Assembly (NCBI RefSeq): GCF_050003625.1
Contig: NC_134397.1
Location: 194,887,063 to 194,951,062 of the forward strand
Origin: Haematobia irritans
Taxonomy: Eukaryota; Arthropoda; Insecta; Diptera; Muscidae
Direction: 5' to 3'
DNA length: 64,000 nt
A model generated the notes under the pieces. That model was not told where the DNA came from. It saw only the letters and a program-made list of their open reading frames with translations, and searched no databases. Within the stretch, counting starts at the first letter, position 1. Each line of letters begins with the position of its first letter. The position numbers and the translations under genes are program-made. Below are positions 9,626 to 20,559 of this stretch, piece after piece.

Positions 9626-12600
9626 TTTAATATTTGTAAAATAGTGTGTTTAATCACAAATTTGCTATATATTGGGTTTAAATCTCCACACTTTATATGT
9701 TAATATTCAACATAAACTTGCCACAACAGCTGATTTTTGCAAATACTCCTAGTTATGTTTTCCTGTATATTTTCGACAAAGTTGTGCTTGTATATTTGCC
9801 AGCAAACAAAAAGCTTTAAAATAAAAATTTATATTTGGGTATGCATAAAAATAAACAGATGTTTGTAAGCCTATGCTTTAAAAAGGTTTCTCTCTTTGAT
9901 TCAGATATGCAACCATGGGTAATAGTCAATGTATATGGTAGCTGTCACTCTCGCTCTCTCTCTCTTTCTCGTAATCACCCAATAAGCCCAAACAACCCAT
10001 TCACAAAATATTAAGACCTTTTTATATTACACTCCCCCTTTCCGTATTCTCAGACAGTTAGCACTGTTATATTCTCAAAATCACCAAGTAAATACTCTCC
10101 CCACAAATTTTCAGCTCAGCAAAGAACATCACACAACATCCAATATAGATGAGGTTTAAGCATAAATCATAAGAAAAAAAATTGAATAGGAGAATTAAAG
10201 TAGCAATCATCAATTGGAAGGGGGGGGGGTCAAAATGAAGAAGACGACAATATTAATTTTGTAGTAAAACAACGCACATACACCAACTTAAATTCACTCA
10301 CACTAGTTGCAAGATACGCACATTTGATTCAGAAATTGGCAGACTTTTGTGTTTGGTTTTTATTAAACTTTTTTGCCTTGTCCACTTTACGTTTACACTG
10401 TGTCGAAGAGAAGGAGATGAAATTCTAATACAATTTACGTTGTTTTAATTTTTATTTTATTGTTTTTTATACTTGGTTTTATGTAATACAAGGTTTTGAG
10501 ATTAGTTTATATTTATTTTTGTTTTTCAATTTGGTCTTAATTAAGAAATATTTTCAAAGAAAACTTTTTGTTGTCTTATTTTGAGAATTTACATTTATGT
10601 CTTAACTTTATTTTTGTAAATTTTATGTAATAATTTAATATTTTGGATTTTCAAAAAAAAAATATTTGTTTTTTAAAAGAAAAATTCCTGAGCAACATAA
10701 TAAAAACAAAAACAAACACTGATTAAAAAATATTTGTAAACTTTTTTGAACACTAAGATATTTTTTAAAATTTTTTGCAAAGCAATTTTAAGTGAATTTT
10801 TTTTAGGTTATGCACTATTAGTAAAGTGTTGTGTAAAAGATTAATTACTTTTTTCTTTTATTCTCATTTTTGTTTTTTTCAAAAGCAGTATAGAATTTTT
10901 TCGTAGGATTTAGTAATAATAATTTTTTTCAATATACCTTTCTTTAAATTTTGTATAGGTATTTGTATAGATTTTTATTAAAATTTGAATGCATAAATTA
11001 CAAAAGCTTTATAACACACTTGTGAAAATGCAATAGGTTAGGTAGTTTAATTTTGTGTTTTTTTTTTATTTTGTATTTTTAAACCACTTAGAATTTTTGT
11101 TTGCTTCAGTTAAACATCATTTTTGATATTTCCACTTTATATATATTTTTATAAAATTTTTTGTTATTGTATTTGTTTTTTTTTTCAAGTTAAATATATA
11201 AATAATATTGTAATGTTTCTTTTTAGGTTTTGGATTAATGTTTATGATTACTATTATTGTTATGTTACAAAGACACCAAAATAAAGTAAAGAGATTTATT
11301 CTTAGTTGTGTATTTGTGGTATTTATTTTTCTTATTTTCGAAAACACTCGCGAAGCGTTATCGTCAACGTCTCTACGATTAGTGCACGTTAAAATGCAAA
11401 AATAGTCCGAATAAACGCTGAATCCTAAGACACAGGGTGAACACATCGCATAAACTCACTCAAATGAGAAAATTCTCTCAGACACAAACAAACACCCTCG
11501 CACACACTCATCCAATTTAAGGAGAGGAATTGGGAAGCATATGATATAGGGAAAAAAACACATAGATGGTGTACGATATTAACAAAAGTAATGGCACAAT
11601 TCTCTTGAAATTCCTCGCATACTCTTAAATGATTACTCTTTTCATATTTAACAGAATGTATATACGCCAAATAGTATTTGCTTTTTAACCACCCAAAAAG
11701 AAATAATAACATTTAATTGGCACTAAAGACTTACTGGTATTGTCTTTGGCTATGGTAAACAAATAAGCGCATGAGCTCTCTGTCTCCCTTTGAATTGACA
11801 ACAGCAGTAAACACTCAAAACCACTCAAAGAGTATTTGAGCTAAAGAAATCTAGAAATGCATTCTTTCAGCCTAATTGAGTGTTGAAAATTCCATTCTAT
11901 GTGAAAAAGAGTAATTCCATGAGCATTTGTTTAAATTACTAAATACTTGACTTAGCAGTATACATATAACAATTGCACACACTTGTGACACCCTCTCTAT
12001 GACAAATATGATTGCATTTTCTGGTTATATTTTTGTCTTCTCTTTTTTGGTTGATTTTATTTTTCTTTTGTGGGTAAATTCAAACAAAACAAAAAAAAAC
12101 GTATTTTAACATATACATCTAACAATGAAATTTGTTTATGAATGTTTGACAGGCAGTGGTATCATCAGGTAATCTCGAATATTATATAGGAACAATGAAA
12201 GCCAATTAAAACATCATATTGGTGTGTTGGATTATGATGACAGACAAATATTAGAGACAATTTATTAAATACCAATTTTTTTTTTTGAAATGGCTATTAG
12301 TATATTTTTAGTATAGTGAGAAAATACATATTTTCTGAATAAGATTTTAATGAAATTACTTGCATAATTTTAAGCAATTTAAATATGGAATTAAATTAAA
12401 AATTTATTAAATAATACTTTTTTATCCGAAAATGCCGAAAAAGGGAAGGTCAAAATACACAATGCGTAAACGATTTCAAAACATCATAACTAATGTAGAA
12501 TGTAACCACTGTAATAGGGGACCCACATAAATGATAATTCGTAAAAGTTTTGCAAATTTATAAATTGCAAATTTCCTCGTAAACTCAAGCTGATTACTTG

Positions 12601-13225
12601 ATAACATTTGTCCTGATAGCTTTGATTATTTTCCTTCCCTCTTAAATGAAATCAACAATATTTTCCATTTAAGATAAGATGAATAAATATTTGTAATAAC
12701 AACGCAAATAACATAGCTAGCTGCGTATAAAAAAATTGTGCCACAAAAAACTGCGTACATGTAATTCTACAGTGAATAAATAGTTAATGTAGGTCTAGGA
12801 TGATCAAAACCGGTGGACAAAAAAACCGGCCAACCATTTTATTTTTTGCCACGATTCTGGTTTTTTAAAGTCGTGTTTGACTTTAAACGGTGACGTCTGA
12901 AAGTATGCTTAACAAAGAACATTTTCTATTATTGGTAAACTGAATTATTCCACCGAGCAATAAACTCTAAAGGGTGATTTTTGATCATTTGGAAATAACA
13001 TGATTTTTAGGTTAATTTGGATCTTAAGGTACACCAAAATTATTTCACAATTCTCTGTAAACATCGCAAATAAATGGATTCATTTCGATTTTTCCCCCTA
13101 TGAGAAAGAGTGACACTTTTTTAAAAAACTTTTTACTATGAATGACATTGTCTGTGATATTTTTTGGGAATTCTCAAAGATAACAGTGGTGTGTAATTGA
13201 GGTCATAGGGCAAGATAGCTTGGAG
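9626..13225. other. AT-rich non-coding stretch
   Basis: No supported gene. A CT microsatellite lies at 9948-9970 and a nine-G run at 10220-10230. Reverse frames at 11117-11712 have no recognisable domain. The patch at 12790-13190 is more complex (AAACCGG repeats, AGGGTGATTTTTGATC) and could be old transposon debris, but I cannot assign it. Confidence 0.5.
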
Positions 13226-14173
13226 TTAAAATTTTATTTCTATAGAAAATGTGGTCAAAATTTTATTTCTATAGAAAATTTTGTCAAAATGTTGTTTCTA
13301 TAGAAAATTTTGTCAAAATTTTGTTTCTATAGAAAATGTTGTCAAAAACTTTATTTCTATAGAAATTTTTTTTCAAAATTTTGGTTCTATATAAAATTCT
13401 GTCAAAATTTTATTTCTATAGAAAATTTTGTCAAAATTTTATTTCTACAGAAAACTTTTTTCAAAATTTTATTTCTATAAAAAATTTTGTCAAAATTTTA
13501 TTTCTATAGAAAATTTTGTCAAAATTTTATTTCTATAGAAAATTTTGTCAAAATTTTATTTCTATAGAAAATTTTGTCAAAATTTTATTTCTATAGAAAA
13601 TTTTGTCAAAATTTTATTTCTATAGAAAATTTTGTCAAAATTTTATTTCTATAGAAAATTTTGTCAAAATTTTATTTCTATAGAAAATTTTGTCAAAATT
13701 TTATTTCTATAGAAAATTTTGTCAAAATTTTATTTCTATAGAAAATTTTGTCAAAATTTTATTTCTATAGAAAATTTTGTCAAAATTTTATTTCTATAGA
13801 AAATTTTGTCAAAATTTTATTTCTATAGAAAATTTTGTCAAAATTTTATTTCTATAGAAAATTTTGTCAAAATATTTATTTCTATAGAAAATTTTGTCAA
13901 AATATTTATTTCTATAGAAAATTTTGTCAAAATATTTATTTCTATAGAAAAATTTATCAAAATTTTATTTCTATAGGAAATTTTGTCAAGATTTTATTTC
14001 TACAGAAAGTTTTCTCAAAATTTTATTTCTATAGAAAATATCTTAAAATTTTACTTCTATAGAAATTTTTGTCAAAATTTTATGTCTATAGAAAATTTTG
14101 TCAAAATTTTATTTCTATAGAAAATTTTCTGAAAATGTTATTTCTATAGAAAATTCTCTCAAAATTTTATTTC
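13226..14173 (+). repeat. 29-bp minisatellite array, highly homogeneous core
   Basis: About 32 copies. From about 13490 to 13860 the unit TTTCTATAGAAA then ATTTTGTCAAAATTTTA repeats almost without change. At 13865-13935 three copies are 30 bp (AAAATATTTATTT), which keeps one frame open and gives the ten-residue repeat YFYRKFCQNI. Copies decay towards both ends. The array is cut at 14174 by a fold-back element. Confidence 0.97.
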
Positions 14174-14647
14174 TAATTATACAATTATTTTTCGAGCTTT
14201 ATGGATAGATATAGATTAAGGAACATGGTCAATAGAGCCATTGAAAAGAAAACGCCAGATACAAATCTATACACGCCTGGACTGTACATGTTTCGGTTCG
14301 GGCGAATGAACCTTTCCACAGACTTTAGTATAGATCTGGCTGGGAGAGATGACACAATTTTGGGCCCTTATGCAGAAAACATTTGGGAAATTACCTCTTT
14401 CAAATTGAATCATCTTTTCTCCCACTGTACATCATCTTTTCATATAACTTACAAGCCCCTTAATCTAATTTTTATTTCGTTTTTGTTACATAGTAATGCA
14501 ACAACACGAAATTTATTTTTAGAAAGCTAATTTGTTAGAATTCACCTAAGTGGTGAACAGTCGAAGAGTTTTCTTTTCAATGGCTCTATTGACCATGTTC
14601 CTTAATCTATATCTGTCCATAAAGCTCGAAAAATAATTGTATAATTA
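14174..14647. mobile_element. Fold-back element with 80-bp terminal inverted repeats
   Basis: The left arm 14174-14253 (starting TAATTATACAATTATTTTTC) and right arm 14568-14647 are reverse complements at 79 of 80 positions; the one difference is ATAGAT versus ACAGAT. The 314-bp middle has no transposase. It sits inside a 29-bp array. Some 60 bp of unrelated sequence (14648-14707) separates its right arm from the resumed array, and no clear target duplication is seen, so the outer boundary is uncertain. The open frame 14201-14530 is incidental. Confidence 0.85.
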
Positions 14648-14707
14648 GATATAATGCATTTGGACGTCAATTGCCTGTTTCGGTATCAGGCTAACATGAA
14701 ATATAAT

Positions 14708-15376
14708 AAATTTTATTTCTATAGAAAATTTTGTCAAAATTTTATTTGTATAGAAAATTTTGTCAATATTTTATTTCTATCGAAAATTTTGTCAAAATAT
14801 TTATTTCTATAGAAAATTTTGTCAAAATATTTATTTCTATAGAAAATTTTGTCAAAATTTTATTTCTATAGAAAATTTTGTCAAAATTTTATTTCTATAG
14901 AAAATGTTGTCAAAATTTTATTTCTATAGAAAATTTTGTCACAATTTTATTTCTATAGAAAATTTTGTTAAAATTCTATTTCTACAGAAAGTTTTCTCAA
15001 AATTTTATTTCTATAGAAAATTTACTTCAAATTTTATTTCTCTAGAAAATGCCAAAATTTGTTTCTATAGAAAATTTTGTCAAAATTTAATGTTTTTTAT
15101 AAATTTTTATCAAAATTTTATTTCTATAGAAAATTTTGTCAAAATATTTATTTCTATAGAAAATTTTGTCAAAATTTTATTTCTATAGAAAATTTTGTCA
15201 AAATTTTATTTCTATAGAAAATGTTGTCAAAATTTTATTTCTATAGAAAATTTTGTCAAAATTTTATTTCTATAGAAAATGTTGTCAAAATTTTATTTCT
15301 ATAGAATTTTTTTTTCTATAGATTTTCTCAAAATTTTATTTTTTGAAAATTTTCTCAAAATTTTATTTTTATTGTT
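14708..15376 (+). repeat. 29-bp array, continuation after insertion
   Basis: About 22 copies in the same orientation as 13226-14173. Includes 30-bp variants near 14795 and 15145 and decayed copies at both ends. Together with the left block it forms one array interrupted by the fold-back element. Confidence 0.95.
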
Positions 15377-16785
15377 TTGTCAATATTAAAAATAATAAGA
15401 ATTTTTAACCTTAAATAATTCTAGAAATTTGGAAGATACACATTATTTGATTTTTGTTTGTTATTGCATTTATTTAAGTGTTTTAAGTTAGTTGATGTTT
15501 TTTTGCCTAATCGAAACTTTTTAACACTGCATTCCCATATTTTCTGCAGTAATTATTTATGGAATATTTTTTATTTTTACGAAAACACTTCAATTAAGCA
15601 TTAGCAAGCTTTTTTTATAATTCAGTTTTATTCTTTGGTTACAAAACTTCATGAGAAAACTTTGTACTTTATTTGCGTCTGGTTGTTTCTTGTTAATGTT
15701 ACTCAAAAACTGAATGTTATACTCATGGGAATAGGAGCTTTTAAAGCAACATATTTCATCATGCAATATGAACGATTGCATGAGGAAGGCAAGAAAGAGG
15801 TGGTGATTTACTATGAAATCAATGTTGTAATGATGAAATTTCAAAATCAAGGGAATCTCATAAATTTTGTTATTTCTTATGAAAAAAAATTTCGCATTAT
15901 GATTTTTGTTTCTTTTTTCAGTAAAGGCAAATTTCCATTTGTCACCATACTATTCATAAATCATTTTCTTGTCAACTTCACTGGATCAATTTGTCTGGCT
16001 AATGTCTAGCTAGCAGAGTATTATTTTTTGGGAGTTTTGAAAAATGTCACAACTGAAAGTAGAAAATTATGAACAAAAAAAAAAAAAATCAATAACACAA
16101 CTTCCTGTCAACTATAATGAACATTGAATGACAATTTTGTTTATTTTTCGCTTCCTATGAAAAATGTTTATGGAAGACTACGCAGCTCATGATGATGCTG
16201 GTGCTTGTACATCAAGACAAACATGTTTCAGGTTTATGAAAATATAAAGTTTGTCTCGATTAGTTTGAGACGTGATGTGAGAAAAATTTACCATTTTCTT
16301 TTGAAAGATATGCGGTTGAATGTCAAACTTGTGTTAGACTACAACACTCTGTTAAAGGATAACAACGGATGGTTGTGACATTAAATTTAAAAAAAATATA
16401 TATGCATAACACATTGGTACTGGTATCCATTCTTGTGCGTAAGCCTTAAGGTATGCTTTGCTTCATGTGCTCATTTGTTATACCTGAGAGATAGGCTAAT
16501 GGCAAGAGTAGATTTATTTTTTAAATAAAATGTCAAAGTGATATATGTCAAAAAAAAAAATGTCATATACTCTTGAATGAAGAAGTAAATTTTAATATCA
16601 ATGGAAACTCATGTCAATAGCCGACATACGCAGTTTTGTAATTCTTTATATAAAAATGAAATTTTTTACGTCTTTTAAAAGTTTTAAAAGAAAATATGCT
16701 GTTTGGCCGTTTTTTGTGAAAAAAAATAAATTTTGGTCAGTTGAATGTTGCCAAAAAGAAAAGAAAATTAATAAAGCCTATAGAA
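15377..16785. other. Non-coding stretch
   Basis: No gene recognised. The frame 15635-16009 (124 codons, plus) and its reverse shadow lack domain signals or splice context. One copy of a dispersed GCCTTAAGGTATGC motif lies at 16443. Confidence 0.5.
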
Positions 16786-16787
16786 AT

Positions 16788-16830
16788 AAAACCAAAGGGC
16801 ACAGGATTTGAACCTGTGCCCTTTGGTTTT
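16788..16830 (-). other. Perfect 18-bp hairpin with tRNA T-arm/B-box-like loop
   Basis: Arms 16788-16805 and 16813-16830 (AAAACCAAAGGGCACAGG and its exact complement) enclose ATTTGAA. On the minus strand CACAG-GTTCAAATC-CTGTG reproduces a tRNA T-arm, and GGTTCAAATCC fits the Pol III B-box. No acceptor, D or anticodon arms are recognisable around it, so it is not a tRNA gene. It may be a SINE remnant or a coincidence of the palindrome. Confidence 0.6.
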
Positions 16831-16874
16831 TTTTTCACTTCCATAGAAGTTCTTTTTTTAAGTAGGTTTTGTAA

Positions 16875-17065
16875 CCCACCAAACAAGAACTTCCGAAAAA
16901 AGTCGTTTGGATCCCCAGCTTGTGATCCGGAAATAGTGCAAACTTGGATCATCTCCAATGAATTTTACACGGGATTGTCATAGGACGGAAATACTCCATT
17001 TTTGGATCATTTGCATTTCTTTAGAAGTTGTGCCTTGGAAGATCATTTGGATGAAGATATTAAAA
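16875..17065 (+). mobile_element. Left half of a CCCAGC-type element
   Basis: Begins CCCACCAAACAAGAACTTCC after TAA. It parallels 62828-63015: both carry AAAAAAGTnGT, TTTGGATCC, GATCCGGAAATnGTGCAAA, GGGnTTGTCATA and TTTGGATG-n-GAA-n-AAGATATT in order. The right half is absent, replaced by an A/T-rich join to the LINE at about 17130. Confidence 0.65.
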
Positions 17066-17135
17066 AAATAAAAAAATAAAAAAACAATTTTTTACAATTT
17101 CACTTTTTGTTTCTATCAGTAGTTTTTGTTACACT

Positions 17136-17850
17136 CTTATAGAACTAGTCAGCTTTATTGAAAGCTCACTATCTGACAAAGAATACACAATCGTGGCGTT
17201 TCTAGACATCGAAGGGGCGTTCAATAATGTCCATCCGAGCTCGATATTAAATGGACTGACAACTCTGAATGTTGATCCAGGTATACTTAAGCTGTTAGAC
17301 GAACTTCTAATAAAGAGACGTATTTCAGCCACACTAGGGCAAGCAAACATACAAAGGTATGTGAACAGAGGCACTCCCCAAGGAGGAGTTCTATCACCTC
17401 TTCTTTGGAATGTTGCTATAAACAACCTTCTGGTTTCTCTAGAAAAAGAAAGGATAAAAGTGGTGGCATACGCAGATGATGTGGCGCTAGCAGTCAGGGG
17501 AGAATTCCCATCCACAATCAGAGATATTATACAGAGAGCTCTCCGGATGACTGAGAAATGGGCGAAAGATAATGGTCTTGGTGTAAATCCAGCAAAGACA
17601 GAAATAGTCATGTACTGCAAAGATCGCAAAACTCCCACGGTTAGGCCCATTTCCTTAGGGGGTACTGAAATTCCCTTTGGTGAGTGTGCAAAATACCTTG
17701 GCGTTATTTTGGATAGGAAGCTGAATTTTAGGCTTAATATTGAAGAGAGGGCGAGAAAAGCCACGGTAGCTTTGTACTCGTGCAAAAAGGCAATAGGGAA
17801 AAAGTGGGGACTAAGACCAAAAATTGTGCATTGGCAGTGGTTAGACCTAT
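17136..17850 (+). pseudogene. LINE reverse transcriptase domain (partial)
   Basis: Read from 17136 without a start codon, since the element is 5' truncated. Motif A reads VAFLDIEGAFNNV, the thumb-side B block RGTPQGGVLSPLLWN, and motif C KVVAYADDVAL with the catalytic DD pair intact. Motif D/E follow (KTEIVMY, CAKYLGVILDRKLN). The frame breaks near 17835, where KIVHW runs into a wrong frame; the continuation AVVRPIMLYG is in another frame, so a short deletion has removed codons. A second shift lies near 18020-18030. The domain makes cDNA by target-primed reverse transcription in functional relatives; this copy cannot. Confidence 0.9.
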
Positions 17851-18030
17851 AATGCTATATGGTGTTGTAGTCTGCTGGCCGGCACTTCAGAAACCGACTT
17901 GTTTAGATAAAGTTCAGCGTATGGCGAGCTTATGTATCTCAGGCGCATTTAGTAAGACAGGAACAGACTCCCTTAATGTCATGCTACATCTATTGCCTTT
18001 AGACATTTTGGCCAAACTGCAACAACGGCT

Positions 18031-19071
18031 GTGCGGTTGCGCGAGCTATCGCTGTGGTCGGAAAAAATGTACGGTCATAGTTCGGTCCTCAAAGTAATGC
18101 CAGATGTGCCTAACGTAGTGGATTACACCCTGGCAAAACCACTTTTCGACAAAAAGTTAGAAACTCTAATTCCCAACAGTGAGGCGTGGTGTACACAGAC
18201 CCCGGGGAATAAAAGATATATAGATTTCTATACTGATGGCTCCAAATTGAATGGACAAGTGGGGTTCGGAGTATATTCTAAAGATCTGGAAATTCGAATA
18301 GCGAAAAGATTACCTAATCACTGTGGTGTTTTTCAGGCTGAAATATTGGCAATAAGAGAGGTGGTGAATTGGCTGAGAAGTAATGTTCCAACAAATATTG
18401 GCATTAACATATACTCAGACAGTCAACCTGCAATAAAATCCTTGGACTCTGTGTTCCTTAACTCAAAAACGGCCATAGACTGCCGCAAATCTCTCAACGA
18501 GATGGCTGAGCAGTACAATATTCACCTAATATGGGTGCCTGGCCATAGGAACATACCGGGGAACTGTGAAGCAGATGTGTTAGCAAGGCTAGGAACTACC
18601 TTACATATTCCAGGGGAACTAGAATCTGTTGGTATGCCTCTGGCCACCTGCAAGCTCTTACTGCGTGAGAAGGCTGTTATGATGGCCAATATTCGATGGG
18701 AAAATTGCAAGGGTTGTAACGACACCAAACAAATATGGCCCCATTTAAACTTAAACCGCACACTAGATATGCTAGTGTTCTCAAGGCGTCAGATAGCACT
18801 CCTAATATCTGCTATAACGGGTTGCTGCCTGATAGGCGAATTTGCAAAAACTATAGGTGCGAAGTATAATGACTATTGTATAAGCTGTCATGACGTGGAG
18901 GAAAAGGAATCAATTAAACACCTCTTGTGTGAGTGTCCTGCTTTTTGTGTAAGGCGTAAGCGAATTTTAGGAGCATATAGCTTTAGATTACTGGCTGACC
19001 TGGAAAACGTTAACTTAAGCAGTTTGTTAATGTTTTTGGAGCAATCTGGTTGGTTCCACAAAAGTAAATAA
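18031..19071 (+). pseudogene. LINE RNase H domain and CCHC knuckle (346 codons open)
   Basis: Longest intact frame of the element. RNase H lies at about residues 62-190. Visible catalytic residues are D69 (FYTDGSK), E104 (FQAEILAI), D130 (IYSDSQ) and D182 (CEADVLA), with H172 in VPGHRN, all intact. Residues 283-302 form C-X2-C-X10-H-X4-C (CISC...H...C), the C-terminal knuckle common in jockey/I-group ORF2 proteins. The stop at 19069-19071 is probably the true ORF2 end because a 56-kb copy ends at the same place (WFHKSK versus WFQKEK). The frame upstream is broken, so it is part of a dead ORF2, not a separate gene. Confidence 0.9.
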
Positions 19072-19130
19072 TAGAGAAGGTTCAGTGGTTAAGACTAGAA
19101 GTGCCCATATGTAATAGGTACTTTTAGTTA

Positions 19131-19213
19131 AATGTGGTATCACAATGGACTGAATAGTCTAAGTGAGCCTGAAATTTAATCGGGCTGCCACTTTAACCTA
19201 ACCTAACCTAACC
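19131..19213 (+). repeat. LINE 3' tail shared with the SINE
   Basis: AATGTGGTATCACAATGG, CTGAATAGTCTAAGTGAGCC and CGGGCTGCCAC followed by CCTAA repeats. The same block, in reverse orientation, ends the SINE at 51055-51122, the LINE copy at 56281-56365, and in decayed form the SINE at 63.8 kb. It is the likely reverse-transcriptase recognition region. Confidence 0.88.
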
Positions 19214-19278
19214 TATATGGTATCTAACAACCATGCAAGAATTGGTCCTTATCGGTCCATAATTATATATAGCCCCCA
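19214..19278 (+). mobile_element. DINE-1-like 153-bp repeat fragment, left part
   Basis: Matches the 153-bp unit (GGTnTCTAACAACCATGCAA, TCGGTCCATAATTATATATA, GCCCCCA). It continues at 20370 after the insertion. Confidence 0.85.
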
Positions 19279-20369
19279 CACGCACAGAAAAAACATGTTT
19301 GGACATGGTTGCCGCATCCATTTAATACTTATCTAGAGCATGTAATTGTCGCGAAAACCATGTATTTTATCTTTGTAAAAATAATTTTCGTGCAGAGAAA
19401 AATGTATGCTGGCAATAAGCATTTAAATGGTTCTCAAATTCCGCAAGCATGTGCTATCATTTAAATGATAGAATTTGAGACCATTACATGGTCGGGAAAA
19501 TCATGTATCTGACCATTCAATTTTTCGACTTTTTTGCAGGAAAAAAAGTATTTTTATAGGTTACGTACAGACAATTCTAGAACCATTACATGACCATAAA
19601 GACCATGTACATTTTTTTCGTGACCATTTAATTTTTTTAACTTTTTTGCAGCGAAAAGAATTTTATAAAAACATTGAGTAGATACACACGATTTTCATTT
19701 TGCGCGTCAGTCGTGTGTTGATTGTTTCTTGGAATGGACGGAGAATACGGATTTACTGTGTTTTTTGTTAATTTATTTATTCAAAAGTGGCATGTGGTTT
19801 TATGTGAAAACAAAAAAGAAAAGTGTAATTGAAAAAATGTACCTGTTTTTTGGTCTGCATTTTACTATATGGATCATTCATTTTTAGTTGCAGTTACATG
19901 ATGTCTGCGTTTGTACATTTGATGGGCACGATTTAAATATGGAATAATTACTTATTGTTGAAATTGAACCAAAATAGAGTGTGTAAAATTATGCAATGTT
20001 TGTTTGCACGACATTATAAATACAAATAAACAATGAATTAGTTTATACATAAATAAAAACTAATAAATAAAGTTAATTTTATGTTTTCTTTTCTCAAGTG
20101 GCGTCCTTTTTCGACTACGAAAAAATTTTTTTCATAAAGATCAAAACATTTTAGGTTGTGACCATGTTCTTTTAACTGGAAGAAAAACATTTTTGACGAA
20201 TACCATAACATTTTAGATCGTGACCATTGTCTTTTGATTCAAACTAAATTATTTTTATCAATATAATAACATTTTAGATGAGGACAATTTTATTGTCCTC
20301 AAAATATCTCTTATCATATTATTTTGCTCTTCGAATATGATTGTGACAATCATGTTTCTTCTCTGCGTG
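19279..20369. mobile_element. 1.09-kb inverted-repeat element inserted in DINE fragment
   Basis: The left end CACGCACAGAAAAAACATG and the reverse complement of the right end, CACGCAGAGAAGAAACATG, match at 17 of 19 positions. Removing 19279-20369 and one copy of CA restores the 153-bp unit (GCCCCCA to TATAAA), so the boundaries are firm, with a 2-bp CA duplication. The inside has repeated GACCAT/CATGTAA and TTTTTTGCAG motifs but no transposase frame. The CACAGAAAAAA-type end recurs at 51.7-53.7 and 55.4 kb. Confidence 0.8.
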
Positions 20370-20515
20370 CATATAAATCGATCTCCAGATTTGTCCTCCG
20401 GAGCCTCTTGGAGGAGCTAAATTCATCCGATCCGGTTGAAATTTTATTTCTATAGAAAATTGTTTTCCAATTTTACTTCTATAGAAAATGTGGTCAAAAT
20501 TTTATTTATTTTTAG
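20370..20515 (+). mobile_element. DINE-1-like fragment, right part with 29-bp units
   Basis: Continues the interrupted 153-bp unit (CATATAAATCGATCTCCAGA, CCGGAGCCTCTTGGAGGAGC, ATCCGATCCGGTTGAAAT) and passes directly into two to three 29-bp units (TTTCTATAGAAAATT). The 153-bp to 29-bp order seen in the complete elements is kept. Confidence 0.85.
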
Positions 20516-20559
20516 TTTCATTCTTTTTTACCAAATTTAATTGTCGAAAACTTAAATTT

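Larger units (their letters stand above)
17130..19215 (+). mobile_element. 5'-truncated non-LTR retrotransposon (RT + RNase H, I-group type)
   Basis: Carries the C-terminal half of an ORF2: reverse transcriptase from motif A onward, RNase H, and a terminal CCHC knuckle, then a 3' UTR ending in tandem TAACC-type repeats at 19193-19213. RT followed by RNase H with a simple 3' repeat points to the I superfamily (I, Loa, Nimb, Outcast); the exact clade is not determinable by eye. The endonuclease and ORF1 are missing. The 3' end abuts a DINE-type 153-bp repeat; no target duplication is seen. At least two more copies exist here (3125-3312, 56281-56641). Confidence 0.92.

Noticed and set aside
12960..13190. 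AGGGTGATTTTTGATC as a possible DNA-transposon end
   Set aside because: No matching inverted end or target duplication was found nearby, so it could not be supported as an element.
15635..16009. A 124-codon plus-strand frame
   Set aside because: No domain, splice context or composition suggesting a protein. The reverse strand is also open over most of it, as expected in AT-rich DNA.
16788..16830. A tRNA gene
   Set aside because: Only a T-arm-like hairpin is present; no acceptor, D or anticodon arms can be drawn around it.
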